In this document: positions 1 through 9,000 of the stretch, in pieces
Position numbering within the stretch: the stretch's first letter is position 1
How the letters are laid out: each line of letters opens with the position of its first letter
Position numbers and translations under genes: made by a program
Notes under the pieces: model-generated
What the model saw: only the letters and a program-made list of their open reading frames with translations
What the model was told of the DNA's origin: nothing
The model's database searches: none
Assembly: GCA_004762155.1 (NCBI GenBank)
Contig: SIHP01000007.1
Location: forward strand, 186,001 to 250,000
Reading direction: 5' to 3'
Source of the DNA: Flavobacteriaceae bacterium
GTDB lineage: Bacteria; Bacteroidota; Bacteroidia; Flavobacteriales; Flavobacteriaceae
DNA: 64,000 nucleotides

Positions 1-1473
1 GCAACAGCTTTAACAGATGATACTACTTTTTACGGATTGTATAAATCTGCTTTAACACAATGTAAAGAATTACAAGATCGTTTTACAATTATAGATACAA
101 GAACATATGATTCAAGTGCATCAGGAGGAACTTTTCCTAATGTAGATCTTTTAAGAGGAAAAATTGATTCTGAGAAAGATTATCTAAAATACGGAGCAGC
201 ATATTTTCCTTTTGTAAAAACGATTTTAGATTATAGTTATGATGAGTCTCAAACAAATGTAACCATAACATCTTCATCACCAAGAAACCTACAAGCTGAA
301 GTTCAAGTGGTTTCAGATGCGATTGACACTACAGATTTAGCAACATTATTAACAGATATAGAAACACTTGCAACAACGGTTGATGCAATTGTAGGACCAG
401 ATGAAGATGCTGATGCAGTTGCAGAAATTGTTAATGTGGCGATAAAAATTAATAGTATTAAAAACTATATAAGTTCGCTTAAAAGTACATTGGACAATAC
501 TGTAGATTTAGCAAGAACAGATGAAACTGCAATAGCAGAGGCGAATGCTTTGGATACTTGGATTACCAATGAATTAGAAACATTAGAATTAGATTTAAAT
601 AAAGTTGTTGATCGTTTAAATGATGATGATACAAAAACGAAAGTTTTAAATGAAATTTCTACAGATACAGCAAGCGATCCTTCATTACAAAGAGTTTTAG
701 GAATACATGATGCATCTGCAGATTCTATTGTAGCTAAAATAACAACTTTAATTGCTTCAGGAGCATTGAAAGATTTAATAGACAATTTGCCAACCGCAAG
801 TGGAAGTGCAGATGTAAAAACATTAGCAACTCTTAAAACAGAAAATGATGCTTTGTACAATTTAGTGAAAGCTGAAATAGGAAATTTAGCATTAGAATTA
901 CCACCAAGTAGTGCTATGGCTGGAGTTTATGCAAGAGTAGATTCAGATAGAGGTGTGCACAAAGCACCAGCAAATGTAAGTCTGAATTATGTTATAGAAC
1001 CATCACTTAAAATCTCTCATGAAGATCAACAAGGATTAAATGTAGATGAAAATGCAGGTAAATCTATCAATGCAATTAGAACATTTGTAGGAAAAGGAAA
1101 TTTAGTTTGGGGAGCAAGAACTTTAGCTGGAAACGATAATGAATGGAGATATGTTTCTGTAAGACGTTTCTTTAATATGGCAGAAGAATCAATTAAAAAA
1201 GCTACAGAACAATTTGTTTTTGAACCTAATGATAAAAATACTTGGGTTCGTGTAAAAGCAATGATTGATAACTTCTTAACACTACAATGGAGATCAGGAG
1301 CATTAGCAGGACCAACACCAGAAAAAGCGTTTTATGTAAATGTTGGTTTAGGAGAAACAATGACCGCACAAGACATTTTAGAAGGGAATATGATTATTGA
1401 AATAGGAATGGCAGTAGTACGTCCTGCAGAATTTATCATTCTAAAGTTCTCACATAAAATGCAAGAAGCATAG
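1..1473 (+). CDS. eCIS contractile tail sheath protein (5'-truncated)
   Basis: The reading frame is open from base 1, so the start lies upstream of the window; the TTG at 37 is internal and not a start. The C-terminal part has the phage/eCIS sheath signature: a 'NAIRTFVGKGNLVWGARTL' block followed by 'YVSVRRFFNMAEESI', 'FEPNDKNTWVRV' and a final strand with 'AEFIILKFSHKM', matching the conserved C-terminal domain of tail sheath proteins (Pvc2-4/Afp2-4 type). In a contractile system the sheath polymerises round the tube and shortens to drive it through a membrane. Between the N-terminal core and the C-terminal domain lie about 200 residues (roughly nt 280-910) rich in Ala, Asp, Leu and Thr that look alpha-helical and are probably a surface insertion. 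The tube gene follows 39 bp later. The sheath assignment is confident; which of several sheath paralogues it is cannot be told. Confidence 0.93.
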   Translation, partial: ATALTDDTTFYGLYKSALTQCKELQDRFTIIDTRTYDSSASGGTFPNVDLLRGKIDSEKDYLKYGAAYFPFVKTILDYSYDESQTNVTITSSSPRNLQAEVQVVSDAIDTTDLATLLTDIETLATTVDAIVGPDEDADAVAEIVNVAIKINSIKNYISSLKSTLDNTVDLARTDETAIAEANALDTWITNELETLELDLNKVVDRLNDDDTKTKVLNEISTDTASDPSLQRVLGIHDASADSIVAKITTLIASGALKDLIDNLPTASGSADVKTLATLKTENDALYNLVKAEIGNLALELPPSSAMAGVYARVDSDRGVHKAPANVSLNYVIEPSLKISHEDQQGLNVDENAGKSINAIRTFVGKGNLVWGARTLAGNDNEWRYVSVRRFFNMAEESIKKATEQFVFEPNDKNTWVRVKAMIDNFLTLQWRSGALAGPTPEKAFYVNVGLGETMTAQDILEGNMIIEIGMAVVRPAEFIILKFSHKMQEA

Positions 1474-1512
1474 TTAACTATCTAAAATTTAAAAACATTA
1501 AAATTAAAAATC

Positions 1513-1956
1513 ATGGCAGAATTTTTTCCAATTCCTAAGTTTTCTTTTGAAGTAGCTTATGGAGATACAAAGTTTAATTGTACAGAAGTCTCTGGGTTAA
1601 GTTTTGATAATAAAATTATTGAGTACAGAGGAGGAGCAGATAAAGAATATCATAAATCAAAACAACCAGGTTTATTTGAGTATAGTAATATAACAATGAA
1701 ACGCGGAACTTTTGTAGACAAAAGCAAGCAGTTTTATACACAATGGGCAAAAACAGTTTATTTCCAAGAAGGAGGCGAACAGTTTCGTGGAGATCTTACC
1801 ATTCAATTGTTAGATGAAAATGGAGATCCGGCTGTAACCTGGAAAGCAACTAATGCTTATATAACTAAAGTAAGTCCAACAGATTTAAAAGCTGATGGTA
1901 ACGAAATAGCAATTGAAACTGCAGAGTGGGCTATTGAAAAATTACAGATGATATAA
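1513..1956 (+). CDS. eCIS inner tube protein (gp19/Hcp-like, Pvc1/Pvc5 type)
   Basis: This 147-residue protein has the length and pattern of the T4 gp19-like tail tube family. The N-terminus 'FPIPKFSFEVAYGDTKF' leads into 'CTEVSGLSFD', the usual beta-strand and turn of tube monomers; 'ITMKRGTF' and 'LTIQLLDENGDPAVTWK' follow, then a final strand ending in 'IEKLQMI'. Stacked hexameric rings of this protein would form the lumen that carries cargo. It lies between the sheath gene and a second tube-type gene, and its stop codon overlaps the next start (TAATG at 1954-1958), so translation is probably coupled. The family call is firm; the assignment as main tube subunit rests on order and on closer likeness to the Pvc1 consensus than its neighbour. 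Confidence 0.92.
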   Translation: MAEFFPIPKFSFEVAYGDTKFNCTEVSGLSFDNKIIEYRGGADKEYHKSKQPGLFEYSNITMKRGTFVDKSKQFYTQWAKTVYFQEGGEQFRGDLTIQLLDENGDPAVTWKATNAYITKVSPTDLKADGNEIAIETAEWAIEKLQMI

Positions 1957-2396
1957 TGGAAAAGTATCATCCACCAGTAGGTTTTCATTTTAAAGTAACT
2001 TTTGAAAGTCTTTCTACAAATGACTCAGACAATTCATTTCAATCAGTTTCAGGTCTATCCGTAGATCTTGAAACTGAAGAAATAGCTGAAGGTGGAGAAA
2101 ACAGGTTCAAATATAAAATACCAGTACGATCTAAATTTCCAAACTTAGTTTTAAAACGAGGACTACTAGTAAATTCAGAAGTTATTAAATGGTGTAAAAA
2201 AGCACTAGAGAATTTTGAAATTGAACCTTTAGATATTACAGTAATGTTATTAGATGAAAATCATGAAGCATTACAAACTTGGAATATTATACGTGCATAT
2301 CCAGTGAAATGGAATGTTGGTGATTTTAATGCTGAAGAAAGCAAATTGGTTATAGAAACATTAGAACTAACCTATACTTATTTTAAAGTAGCATAA
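1956..2396 (+). CDS. Second tube-type protein (gp19 family, Pvc5-like tube initiator)
   Basis: This 146-residue gp19-family protein starts inside the stop codon of the previous gene. It keeps the family blocks 'PVGFHFKVTF', 'FQSVSGLSVDLETEEIAEGG', 'NLVLKRGLL', 'DITVMLLDENHEALQTWNI' and 'AYPVKWNVGDFNAEES', but differs from the first tube protein over most of its length, including an extra acidic loop near residues 15-30 and an aromatic C-terminus. In PVC/Afp particles a divergent copy of this kind forms the first tube ring next to the spike, and the position directly before the DUF5908, LysM and spike genes fits that role. The role is inferred from order; the family is clear. Confidence 0.88.
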   Translation: MEKYHPPVGFHFKVTFESLSTNDSDNSFQSVSGLSVDLETEEIAEGGENRFKYKIPVRSKFPNLVLKRGLLVNSEVIKWCKKALENFEIEPLDITVMLLDENHEALQTWNIIRAYPVKWNVGDFNAEESKLVIETLELTYTYFKVA

Positions 2397-2397
2397 T

Positions 2398-2559
2398 ATG
2401 GCAATTACTATAAAAGAATTACACATTAAAATTAATGTAGATGAAAAATCAGAGCCACAAGGACAATCAAGTAGCGCAAAAAACAGTAATACTGCAGCAA
2501 TAGTATCTGCTTGCGTAGAAGAAGTAATGGATATTCTAGAAAGACAAAAACAACGGTAA
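2398..2559 (+). CDS. DUF5908-type eCIS miniprotein (Pvc6-like)
   Basis: A 53-codon ORF starts two bases after the previous stop and ends at TAA 2557-2559. The product begins 'MAITIKELHIKINVDE', has a Ser/Asn/Gln-rich linker and ends in a short helix 'CVEEVMDILERQKQR'. Tiny proteins of this design (an 'I.I.EL.I...V' strand, a polar linker and a basic C-terminal helix) are known as DUF5908 and sit at this point in eCIS operons, between the tube-initiator and LysM genes. Their function is not established; a structural or assembly role at the tube-baseplate junction is the usual guess. The tight spacing, position and family pattern support a real gene. Confidence 0.82.
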   Translation: MAITIKELHIKINVDEKSEPQGQSSSAKNSNTAAIVSACVEEVMDILERQKQR

Positions 2560-2571
2560 CTTTAAAACAGT

Positions 2572-2634
2572 TGTCAGTAAACAATTATCAATAATCAATT
2601 GATAACTGGTTACTAATAAATGATAATTGAAAGA
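2572..2634. repeat. Small AT-rich palindromic intergenic element
   Basis: The only sizeable gap among the first eCIS genes is built from 'TTATCAA' and 'TTGATAA' arms (about 2586-2606) and related partial copies ('CAGTTGTCAGTAAACAATT', 'ATGATAATTG'). The arms can pair to a small hairpin, but no T-tract follows, so it is not an obvious terminator. Sequences of this sort are scattered between flavobacterial genes. Confidence 0.4.
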
Positions 2635-2635
2635 T

Positions 2636-3322
2636 ATGAGTCAAGGAGAATTAAAAAAACTAGTAATAAAAGCGTATTCAGATGAAAAGTTTAATGCTGA
2701 AGTAGCAGATGGAGAGTTTACAACCTTGGTAAATCCTGAGAAGTATATGGTGGCATATAAACCAGAATATACAGAACAACAAGGACAAGGAACTAGTGGA
2801 GCACAACCCAAATTTTCTAAAATAGCACCACAAGAACTAGACTTAGATTTATTATTTGATAGTTCTGGAGTTATTGATGGAGAAGCTAATTATACAGATG
2901 GAATTATTGATAAAATAGAAGCTTTTAAGAGTATTGTATTTGATTATAGTGGAGACGAACACAAACCAAATTATCTAATGATAAAATGGGGAGCATTGCT
3001 GTTTAAAGGTTCATTGGTTGATTTAGGAATAGAATATAGATTGTTTTCTCCAGATGGAACTCCACTAAGAGCTAACGCAAAACTAAAAGTAAAAGGAACT
3101 ATAGATGATGATTTACGTGTTGCAAGAGAAAATAATCAATCACCAGATTTAACACACTATAGAAAAGCAAAAGCAGGAGATACGCTAGCATTAATGTGTC
3201 ATCGTATTTATGGAGATTCTAAATATTATTTAGAAGTAGCCAAAGCAAATAACATTGCTGGTTTTAGAAAATTAAAACCAGGTCAAGAATTATTTTTTCC
3301 ACCCTTAAAAAAATACGCATAG
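2636..3322 (+). CDS. eCIS LysM-domain tube-end/baseplate protein (Pvc7-like)
   Basis: The 228-residue product has an N-terminal CIS tube-type domain (residues about 5-165: 'FTTLVNPEKYMVAYKPEYT', 'LDLDLLFDSSG', 'PNYLMIKWGALLFKGSL') and a C-terminal LysM module (about 175-225: 'YRKAKAGDTLALMCHRIYGD' ... 'LKPGQELFFPP'). This two-part design is typical of Pvc7/Afp7 and of T4 gp53-like proteins, where it joins the central spike complex to the baseplate; LysM here probably mediates a protein contact rather than cell-wall binding. ATG 2636 is preferred; an in-frame TTG three codons upstream (2627) would extend it slightly. The stop abuts the start of the spike gene (TAG-ATG), so the two are probably translated together. 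Confidence 0.9.
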   Translation: MSQGELKKLVIKAYSDEKFNAEVADGEFTTLVNPEKYMVAYKPEYTEQQGQGTSGAQPKFSKIAPQELDLDLLFDSSGVIDGEANYTDGIIDKIEAFKSIVFDYSGDEHKPNYLMIKWGALLFKGSLVDLGIEYRLFSPDGTPLRANAKLKVKGTIDDDLRVARENNQSPDLTHYRKAKAGDTLALMCHRIYGDSKYYLEVAKANNIAGFRKLKPGQELFFPPLKKYA

Positions 3323-5068
3323 ATGAATAATACAGGTGTCATACAAACTTCAAAAAGTGCCGATTTAGTCACTTTTAAAATTCTTATTGCTGGTGAAGAA
3401 CTGTCTAAACAATATGAGGTAAAAAATATTGCGGTCTCTAAAGAAGTCAATAAAATACCAACAGCCAATATTGTATTAATAGACGGAGATCCATCAAGCA
3501 GAGATTTTAAATTAAGTAATGAAGATTTGTTAATTCCTGGTCAAGAAATAGAAATAACAGCAGGATATCATTCCGATGAAGAAACCATTTTTAAAGGAAT
3601 TGTAATCAAACATAACCTGCGCATTAGAGCCAATTCTTCTCAGCTTGTTATTGAATGTAAAGACGAAGCTGTAAAAATGACAATTGGTAGAAAAAGCAAG
3701 TATTTCTATGAAAGTTCAGACAGCGACATTTTTGAAGAAATTATTGGAGCATATGGTCTTTCTGCGGATGTGGAAGCGACGAATCATACGCATCCAGAAT
3801 TGGTGCAATACAATGCATCTGACTGGGATTTTATAATCTCAAGAGCGCAAGCGAATGGGAAATTATGTTTTATAGATGATGGCAGCATAAAGATTGCAAA
3901 ACCAGATGTTGGACAATCAGAAATTGAAACCGTAACCTTTGGTGGTTCATTATTAGATTTTGATGCTGAAATAGATGCACGTCATCAAGTACAAAAAGTA
4001 GCAGCTTATGGCTGGAATCATGCCGATCAAGAAATTATTGAAATAGAAGGAAAAGATCCGAATATAAGTTTAAACGGAAATTTGTCTTCGGGTGATTTAA
4101 CAGAAGTTATCGGCTTAGAAAGTTTAGAATTGCGACACGGAGGCGCGGTTACAGATACTGAATTACAAGATTGGGCAGATGCCAAATGGTTATTTCAACA
4201 ATTAGCAAAAGTAAGAGGAAGAATAAAGTTTCAAGGAATTCCGGCAGTAAAACCAAATACAATTTTAAAACTTGAAGGCGTTGGTGACCGATTTAATGGA
4301 AACGTATACATCACAGGAGTGCAACATATAATTTCTGAAGGAAATTGGGTTGCTAATGCACAATTTGGATTGTCAACCAAATGGTTTTCAGAAACCTTTG
4401 AAGTTTCAGCAAAACCAGCATCAGGTTTATTACCTGCAATTCAAGGATTACAAGTAGGAATTGTATCGCAATTAGAAGAAGATCCAGATGGAGAAGATAG
4501 AATTTTAGTTCAGATTCCAATTATTAATAATGAAGAAGAAGGAATTTGGTGCAGAGTTTCTTCACCCGATGCTGGAGAAAACAGAGGTATATTTTTTAGA
4601 CCAGAATTAGGTGATGAGGTTATTGTAGGTTTTATCAATCAAGATCCGAATGATGCCATTGTTTTAGGCATGTTGCATAGTAGTGCAAAACCATCACCAA
4701 TTACTGCGGAAGATGACAATCACGAAAAAGGAATTATTACCCGAAGTGAACTAAAAGTGTTGTTTGATGATGATAAAAAAATCATCACGATAGAAACACC
4801 AGCAGGTAAAATAATTTCTTTAGATGAAGATGAAGGAGCAATTACTATTGAAGATGATAACTCAAATATTATCACCATAAATAGTGATGGGATTTCAATG
4901 GAAAGTGCAGGAGATATTTCTATAAAAGCTTCTGGAGATGTGAATATTGAAGGAACCAACGTAAGTATTGCTGCCAATGCAGAATTTAAAGCAGAAGGAA
5001 GCGCAGGAGCAGAAGTTTCCACAAGTGCAATTGCAGTATTAAAAGGGGCATTAGTGCAAATTAATTAG
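3323..5068 (+). CDS. eCIS central spike protein, VgrG/gp27-gp5-like (Pvc8)
   Basis: The 581-residue protein has the layout of an eCIS spike. Residues about 1-360 form a gp27-like hub ('TFKILIAGEELSKQYEVKNI', 'IEITAGYHSDEETIFKGIV', 'QYNASDWDFIISRAQANGK'). Residues about 375-465 form an OB-fold ('GLQVGIVSQLEEDPDGEDRI', 'IWCRVSSPDAGENRGIFFRP', 'GDEVIVGFINQDPNDAIVLG'). The tail from about 480 is a beta-helical needle of short strand repeats ('IITIETPAG', 'ITIEDDNSNIITINSDG', 'DISIKASGDVNIEGTNVSI'). A trimer of this protein would carry the PAAR tip encoded next. No extra C-terminal effector domain is seen, so toxicity is not expected to reside here. The next gene is separated by a 227-bp repeat-rich gap. 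Confidence 0.95.
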   Translation: MNNTGVIQTSKSADLVTFKILIAGEELSKQYEVKNIAVSKEVNKIPTANIVLIDGDPSSRDFKLSNEDLLIPGQEIEITAGYHSDEETIFKGIVIKHNLRIRANSSQLVIECKDEAVKMTIGRKSKYFYESSDSDIFEEIIGAYGLSADVEATNHTHPELVQYNASDWDFIISRAQANGKLCFIDDGSIKIAKPDVGQSEIETVTFGGSLLDFDAEIDARHQVQKVAAYGWNHADQEIIEIEGKDPNISLNGNLSSGDLTEVIGLESLELRHGGAVTDTELQDWADAKWLFQQLAKVRGRIKFQGIPAVKPNTILKLEGVGDRFNGNVYITGVQHIISEGNWVANAQFGLSTKWFSETFEVSAKPASGLLPAIQGLQVGIVSQLEEDPDGEDRILVQIPIINNEEEGIWCRVSSPDAGENRGIFFRPELGDEVIVGFINQDPNDAIVLGMLHSSAKPSPITAEDDNHEKGIITRSELKVLFDDDKKIITIETPAGKIISLDEDEGAITIEDDNSNIITINSDGISMESAGDISIKASGDVNIEGTNVSIAANAEFKAEGSAGAEVSTSAIAVLKGALVQIN

Positions 5069-5080
5069 TAGCTAGTTGTT

Positions 5081-5142
5081 GGTGGCTGAGCGGAGTCGAA
5101 GCCATGTTTTTGGAATTGTGATTTCGACTCCGCTCAATCACC
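5081..5142. repeat. Flavobacterial palindromic repeat, copy 1
   Basis: Left arm GGTGGCTGAGCGGAGTCGAA (5081-5100) is answered by TTCGACTCCGCTCAATCACC (5123-5142), an inverted repeat of about 20 bp with two or three mismatches around a 22-nt loop. The arms are GC-richer than the surroundings. It lies between the spike and PAAR genes inside the eCIS operon and is followed by a second copy, so it looks like a REP-type dispersed element. A transcript would fold here, which could reduce or protect mRNA, but no T-tract follows. Confidence 0.85.
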
Positions 5143-5168
5143 GAAAAAAGAAATAAATAAGAAAGCTT

Positions 5169-5227
5169 GGTGGCTGAGCGGAGTCGAAGCCCAAACTAAG
5201 AAATTACTCTTCGACTCCGCTCAGGGA
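5169..5227. repeat. Flavobacterial palindromic repeat, copy 2
   Basis: A second copy with left arm GGTGGCTGAGCGGAGTCGAA (5169-5188) and right arm TTCGACTCCGCTCAGGG (about 5211-5227). The left arm is identical to that of copy 1 while the loop differs, as expected if the arms are under structural or mobility constraint. Confidence 0.85.
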
Positions 5228-5248
5228 ACAACATATATAAAATAAATG

Positions 5249-5270
5249 GTGGCTGAGCATTGTCGAAGCC
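5249..5270. repeat. Half copy of the palindromic repeat
   Basis: A single arm, GTGGCTGAGCATTGTCGAAG within this stretch, diverges from copies 1 and 2 only in the centre ('CATTG' for 'CGGAG') and has no matching right arm. It ends 25 bp before the PAAR start and is probably a decayed third insertion. Confidence 0.7.
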
Positions 5271-5295
5271 AGAGAACAACAATAAAATAAAAAAA

Positions 5296-5586
5296 ATGGG
5301 AAATCCAGCAGCAAGAGTAACAGACATGCATGTTTGTCCAATGGTAACAGGAACTATTCCGCATGTAGGCGGACCAATTTTACCAGCAGGAGAACCAACG
5401 GTTTTAATTGGTGGAATGCCAGCTGCAAGAGTTGGTGATATGGCAACATGTACAGGTCCGCCAGATAGTATTGTTGCAGGATCGGGAACGGTTTTAATTG
5501 GCGGAATGCCAGCCGCAAGAATGGGCGATAGTACTTCGCACGGAGGAACTATTGTTTTAGGAGAAATGACAGTATTAATCGGATAA
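5296..5586 (+). CDS. eCIS PAAR spike-tip protein (Pvc10-like)
   Basis: A 96-residue protein made of two PAAR-type repeats: 'NPAARVTDMHVCPM' then 'GGMPAARVGDMATC', and 'GGMPAARMGDSTSHGG'. The His and Cys residues in these loops are the usual metal ligands that sharpen the tip of VgrG-like spikes. ATG 5296 is chosen; an in-frame TTG at 5260 lies inside the upstream palindromic repeat and would add a lysine/asparagine-rich stretch foreign to the family. There is no C-terminal toxin extension. It follows the spike gene and precedes the gp25-like gene with a 4-nt gap. Confidence 0.93.
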   Translation: MGNPAARVTDMHVCPMVTGTIPHVGGPILPAGEPTVLIGGMPAARVGDMATCTGPPDSIVAGSGTVLIGGMPAARMGDSTSHGGTIVLGEMTVLIG

Positions 5587-5590
5587 TAAA

Positions 5591-6004
5591 ATGGACAATA
5601 AAAAATCATTTTTAGGAATAGGTTGGGGATTTCCACCAGAATTTTCAGAAGACTTAAATCAAGTAGTCATGATTTCTGAGGAAGAAGATATCAAAAGCAG
5701 TTTAGAAATCTTGTTAACTACCCGTTTAGGTGAACGCGTTTTATTACCAAACTATGGTTGCAATTTGCAAGATTTATTGTTTGAAAAACTAGATAGAACT
5801 TTAATAACCTACGCAAAAGAATTAATTGAAACTGCAATTTTATATCACGAACCAAGAATAGATGTGATAAAAATTGATGTTTCAGAAACAGATCCTTTAG
5901 AAGGACAATTAATCATAAAAATAGCATACAGAATTAGAGCGACCAATAGTAGAACCAATGTTGTATTTCCATTTTACAAAGGTGAAGGAACCGATATAAA
6001 CTAG
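5591..6004 (+). CDS. eCIS baseplate wedge protein, gp25-like (Pvc9)
   Basis: The 137-residue protein matches the gp25/IraD-like baseplate family: 'FLGIGWGFPPEF' at the N-terminus, then 'DIKSSLEILLTTRLGERVLL' and 'PNYGCNLQDLLFEKLD', the conserved block holding the Glu-Arg pair of gp25, and a C-terminal 'IKIAYRIRATNSRTNVVFPF'. In T4, T6SS (TssE) and eCIS this protein clamps the sheath to the baseplate and starts sheath polymerisation. It lies between the PAAR and baseplate J genes, the standard eCIS order. Confidence 0.94.
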   Translation: MDNKKSFLGIGWGFPPEFSEDLNQVVMISEEEDIKSSLEILLTTRLGERVLLPNYGCNLQDLLFEKLDRTLITYAKELIETAILYHEPRIDVIKIDVSETDPLEGQLIIKIAYRIRATNSRTNVVFPFYKGEGTDIN

Positions 6005-6011
6005 AAAAATC

Positions 6012-9000
6012 ATGAGTGAAATCATTTCAAGCATATTAACAAGAAGCGGAACAGGACAAGAGCAGCGTTATATAACAGCGCTTGATCCTGATAATTTCGA
6101 TCTGCACGATTTTACGACTGAAGATTGGATTTTATTTGCGTATAATTTCTCAGAACAGTTAAAGTATTTTTCAACAAGTAATTCTGAAGAAGCTACTGGA
6201 AATTGGAAAAATTTCTTTAAAAAATTAACGACAGATGAAATTCCATATCGAGGAACACGAGAGTATGATAAGTTAAAAGAAAGTATTTCTGAAGCAATTA
6301 ATCAGTTTACTAAAGAAGCTGAATTAACGCCGCATCTAACACTTTTTGTGTGCTTTTTACAATTGTTAGAATTCTCAAAAGAACGATTTAATAACATCAC
6401 TAAAAGACATTTAGATTTTTATTATAAGGAAATTTTACAAGTAGATAAAAAAGCACCAATTCCAGATCAAGCGCATGTGGTTTTTGAAATAGCTAAAAAA
6501 ATTACAGAACAACAAATAGAAAAAGAAACCGCTTTAGATGCAAAAAAAGATTCAGATGGAAATCAGTTAGTTTATGAAACTGATGAAGAAATTATTGTAA
6601 ATAAAACAAAAGTAGGTGCTATAAAAAACGTATTTAATAGTACATATCTTAACGATGATGAAGTATTAATTAAAGAAATTAAAATTAGCGCTAGTGCCAA
6701 TACTGCTGATGGAATTGCTGAGCCTTTATCAGATGAAGACCCGTATTGGTATCCTTTTGGATATTCTTCAGAAGAAGAAAATAGAACCGAATTACAAAAT
6801 GCTGTTGCTGGTTTTTCAATAGCATCACCAATATTAGCATTAAAAGAAGGATATAGAAAAGTAGTGCTTACAATTATTTTTGATACTAATTTTGGAGACG
6901 ATACATTTCAAGCAAATAATTTAATCGATTGCATAAAGTTATATGCAAGTGGAGCAGAAAAATGGATTGAACCAGAATTAACATACATCAATGAAGTAAA
7001 TGATGACTCAATTGACTTTGAAAAAGAAGTGCGTTTTACGTTTCATTTAGGACACGATGTTGCTGCGTTAACAAATTATAATTCAGAAATTTTACTTGAA
7101 AAATATAATACAACAGATCCGTTGGTGCGTTTTGTCTTTGATATTTCTAAAGATGAAGGATATGACTTCTATAAATTTTTAGCAGAAAATACGGTTAAAG
7201 AAATTACAATAAACACCAATGTAACAGGTGTGAAAAATGCGGTTGTTGAAAACGATAACGGAGTTTTAAAAACAAAAAAACCTTTCAATCCGTTTACTAC
7301 ACGTCCAATAAAAGGATCAAATTTTTCGGTGAATTATACAGAGACTTTTGAGAAAAAATGGACAAACTTCAACATTAACTTACAATGGAAAAATACACCA
7401 GATGACTTTACAACTTGGTATGAAGGTTATGTACAAAAATCATCCTATACTTCTATTGAAACGTATGCAACCGAATTGGGTAAAGATAATTCAGCAAAAC
7501 AATTAATTGTTGCCGACGAAACTCATTTTAAAGCAGAAAAAAGAGTAATTCATGCAGCTGGAGAAGCAAATGAAATAAATGATGTAGTTATTGATTTATT
7601 CACAAAAGAAACTATAGGAACTGGAGATGATCAACAAATAATTTACACAGCAAATATTGCAACGGAGAATACAAGTAATGCCTATGGAATAGCAAAAGCA
7701 GAAGCTGTACAATTATCATTAAAAGATTCTTTTTTACACGATTTATATCCGCGCTTGTATGCAATGGCCATCAGTTCAGAAGATAAAACAATTGATTTAC
7801 CAAACGAACCGTATATTCCTTTAATAGAAAGTATTTCTGTAGACTATATAGCTGAAGAAACTTTGGTTTTATCCGAAGCAACCAAAGAAGAAAATAGAAT
7901 TCAATTGTTTCACGAACATCCGTTTGGGCAATGCGAAGAAAATTATGCGATTAAAAAATACCAGCAAGAGGAAAAGAATATTCGTGAGATTTTTGATACC
8001 GATATCATTCAAACATTTTTAGTTCCGAGATACTGTTTAGGCGGACATTTATTTATTGGCTTAGAAAATGTAGTCGCGCAACAAAATGTATCCTTATTAA
8101 TTCAGGTTTTAGAAGGAAGTGAAAATCCGTTAGTACCAAGTTTCGATGAAAATGAAAAGATAAACTGGTCAATTCTTTGCGATAATAAATGGAAAAGTTT
8201 AGAAGAGCATACGATTGCAAACAATACGGATAATTTCTTAAAATCAGGTATTGTAAAATTTTCTATTCCAAGAGAAGCAACCAACGATAATACATTATTG
8301 CCAGAAGGATATGTTTGGTTGCGCGCCAGAATGAATAAATCGTACGATGCAGTTTGTAAAGTAATTGATATTCATGCACAAGCAGTGTTAACCACGTTTA
8401 AAAATAATGAAAACGAAGTAAGTCATTTAAAAGATGGTTTACCAAGCGGAACCATTAAAAAAATGATCACGCGTATTCCGCAGGTAAAAAGTATTACTCA
8501 ACCTTATAATGCATTTGGCGGAAGTCAAGAAGAAACAGATGATAATTTTTACAGAAGAATTAGCGAACGCCTACGTCACAAAAACAGAGCCATTACGCTT
8601 TGGGATTATGAGAATTTGATTTTACAAGAATTTCCAGAAATCTATAAAGCAAAATGTTTAAATCATACATCAGCAACCAGTTTTTCATCAGCAGGTAATG
8701 TAACCTTAATTGTAGTGCCAGATACCGTAAATAAAAATGTATTTGACATGTTTCAACCAAGAGTAAGTATGGCAACATTAAATACAATTACTGCTTTTAT
8801 AAATTCATTAAATACGTATTGGGTAGATGCTTTGGTCATCAATCCAAATTATGAAGAAGTACAAATAGATTTAGAAGTACAATTTTATGAAGGTTATGAT
8901 GAGAATTTTTATAAAGAACAACTAAAAACAGATATCACCAAATTTTTATCTCCTTGGGCTTTTGACGACACCAAAGAAGTAACATTTGGCGTACAGTTAC

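Noticed and set aside
5260..5295. N-terminal extension of the PAAR gene from TTG 5260
   Set aside because: The added codons come from the palindromic repeat and an A-rich spacer; ATG 5296 gives the usual PAAR length and N-terminus.
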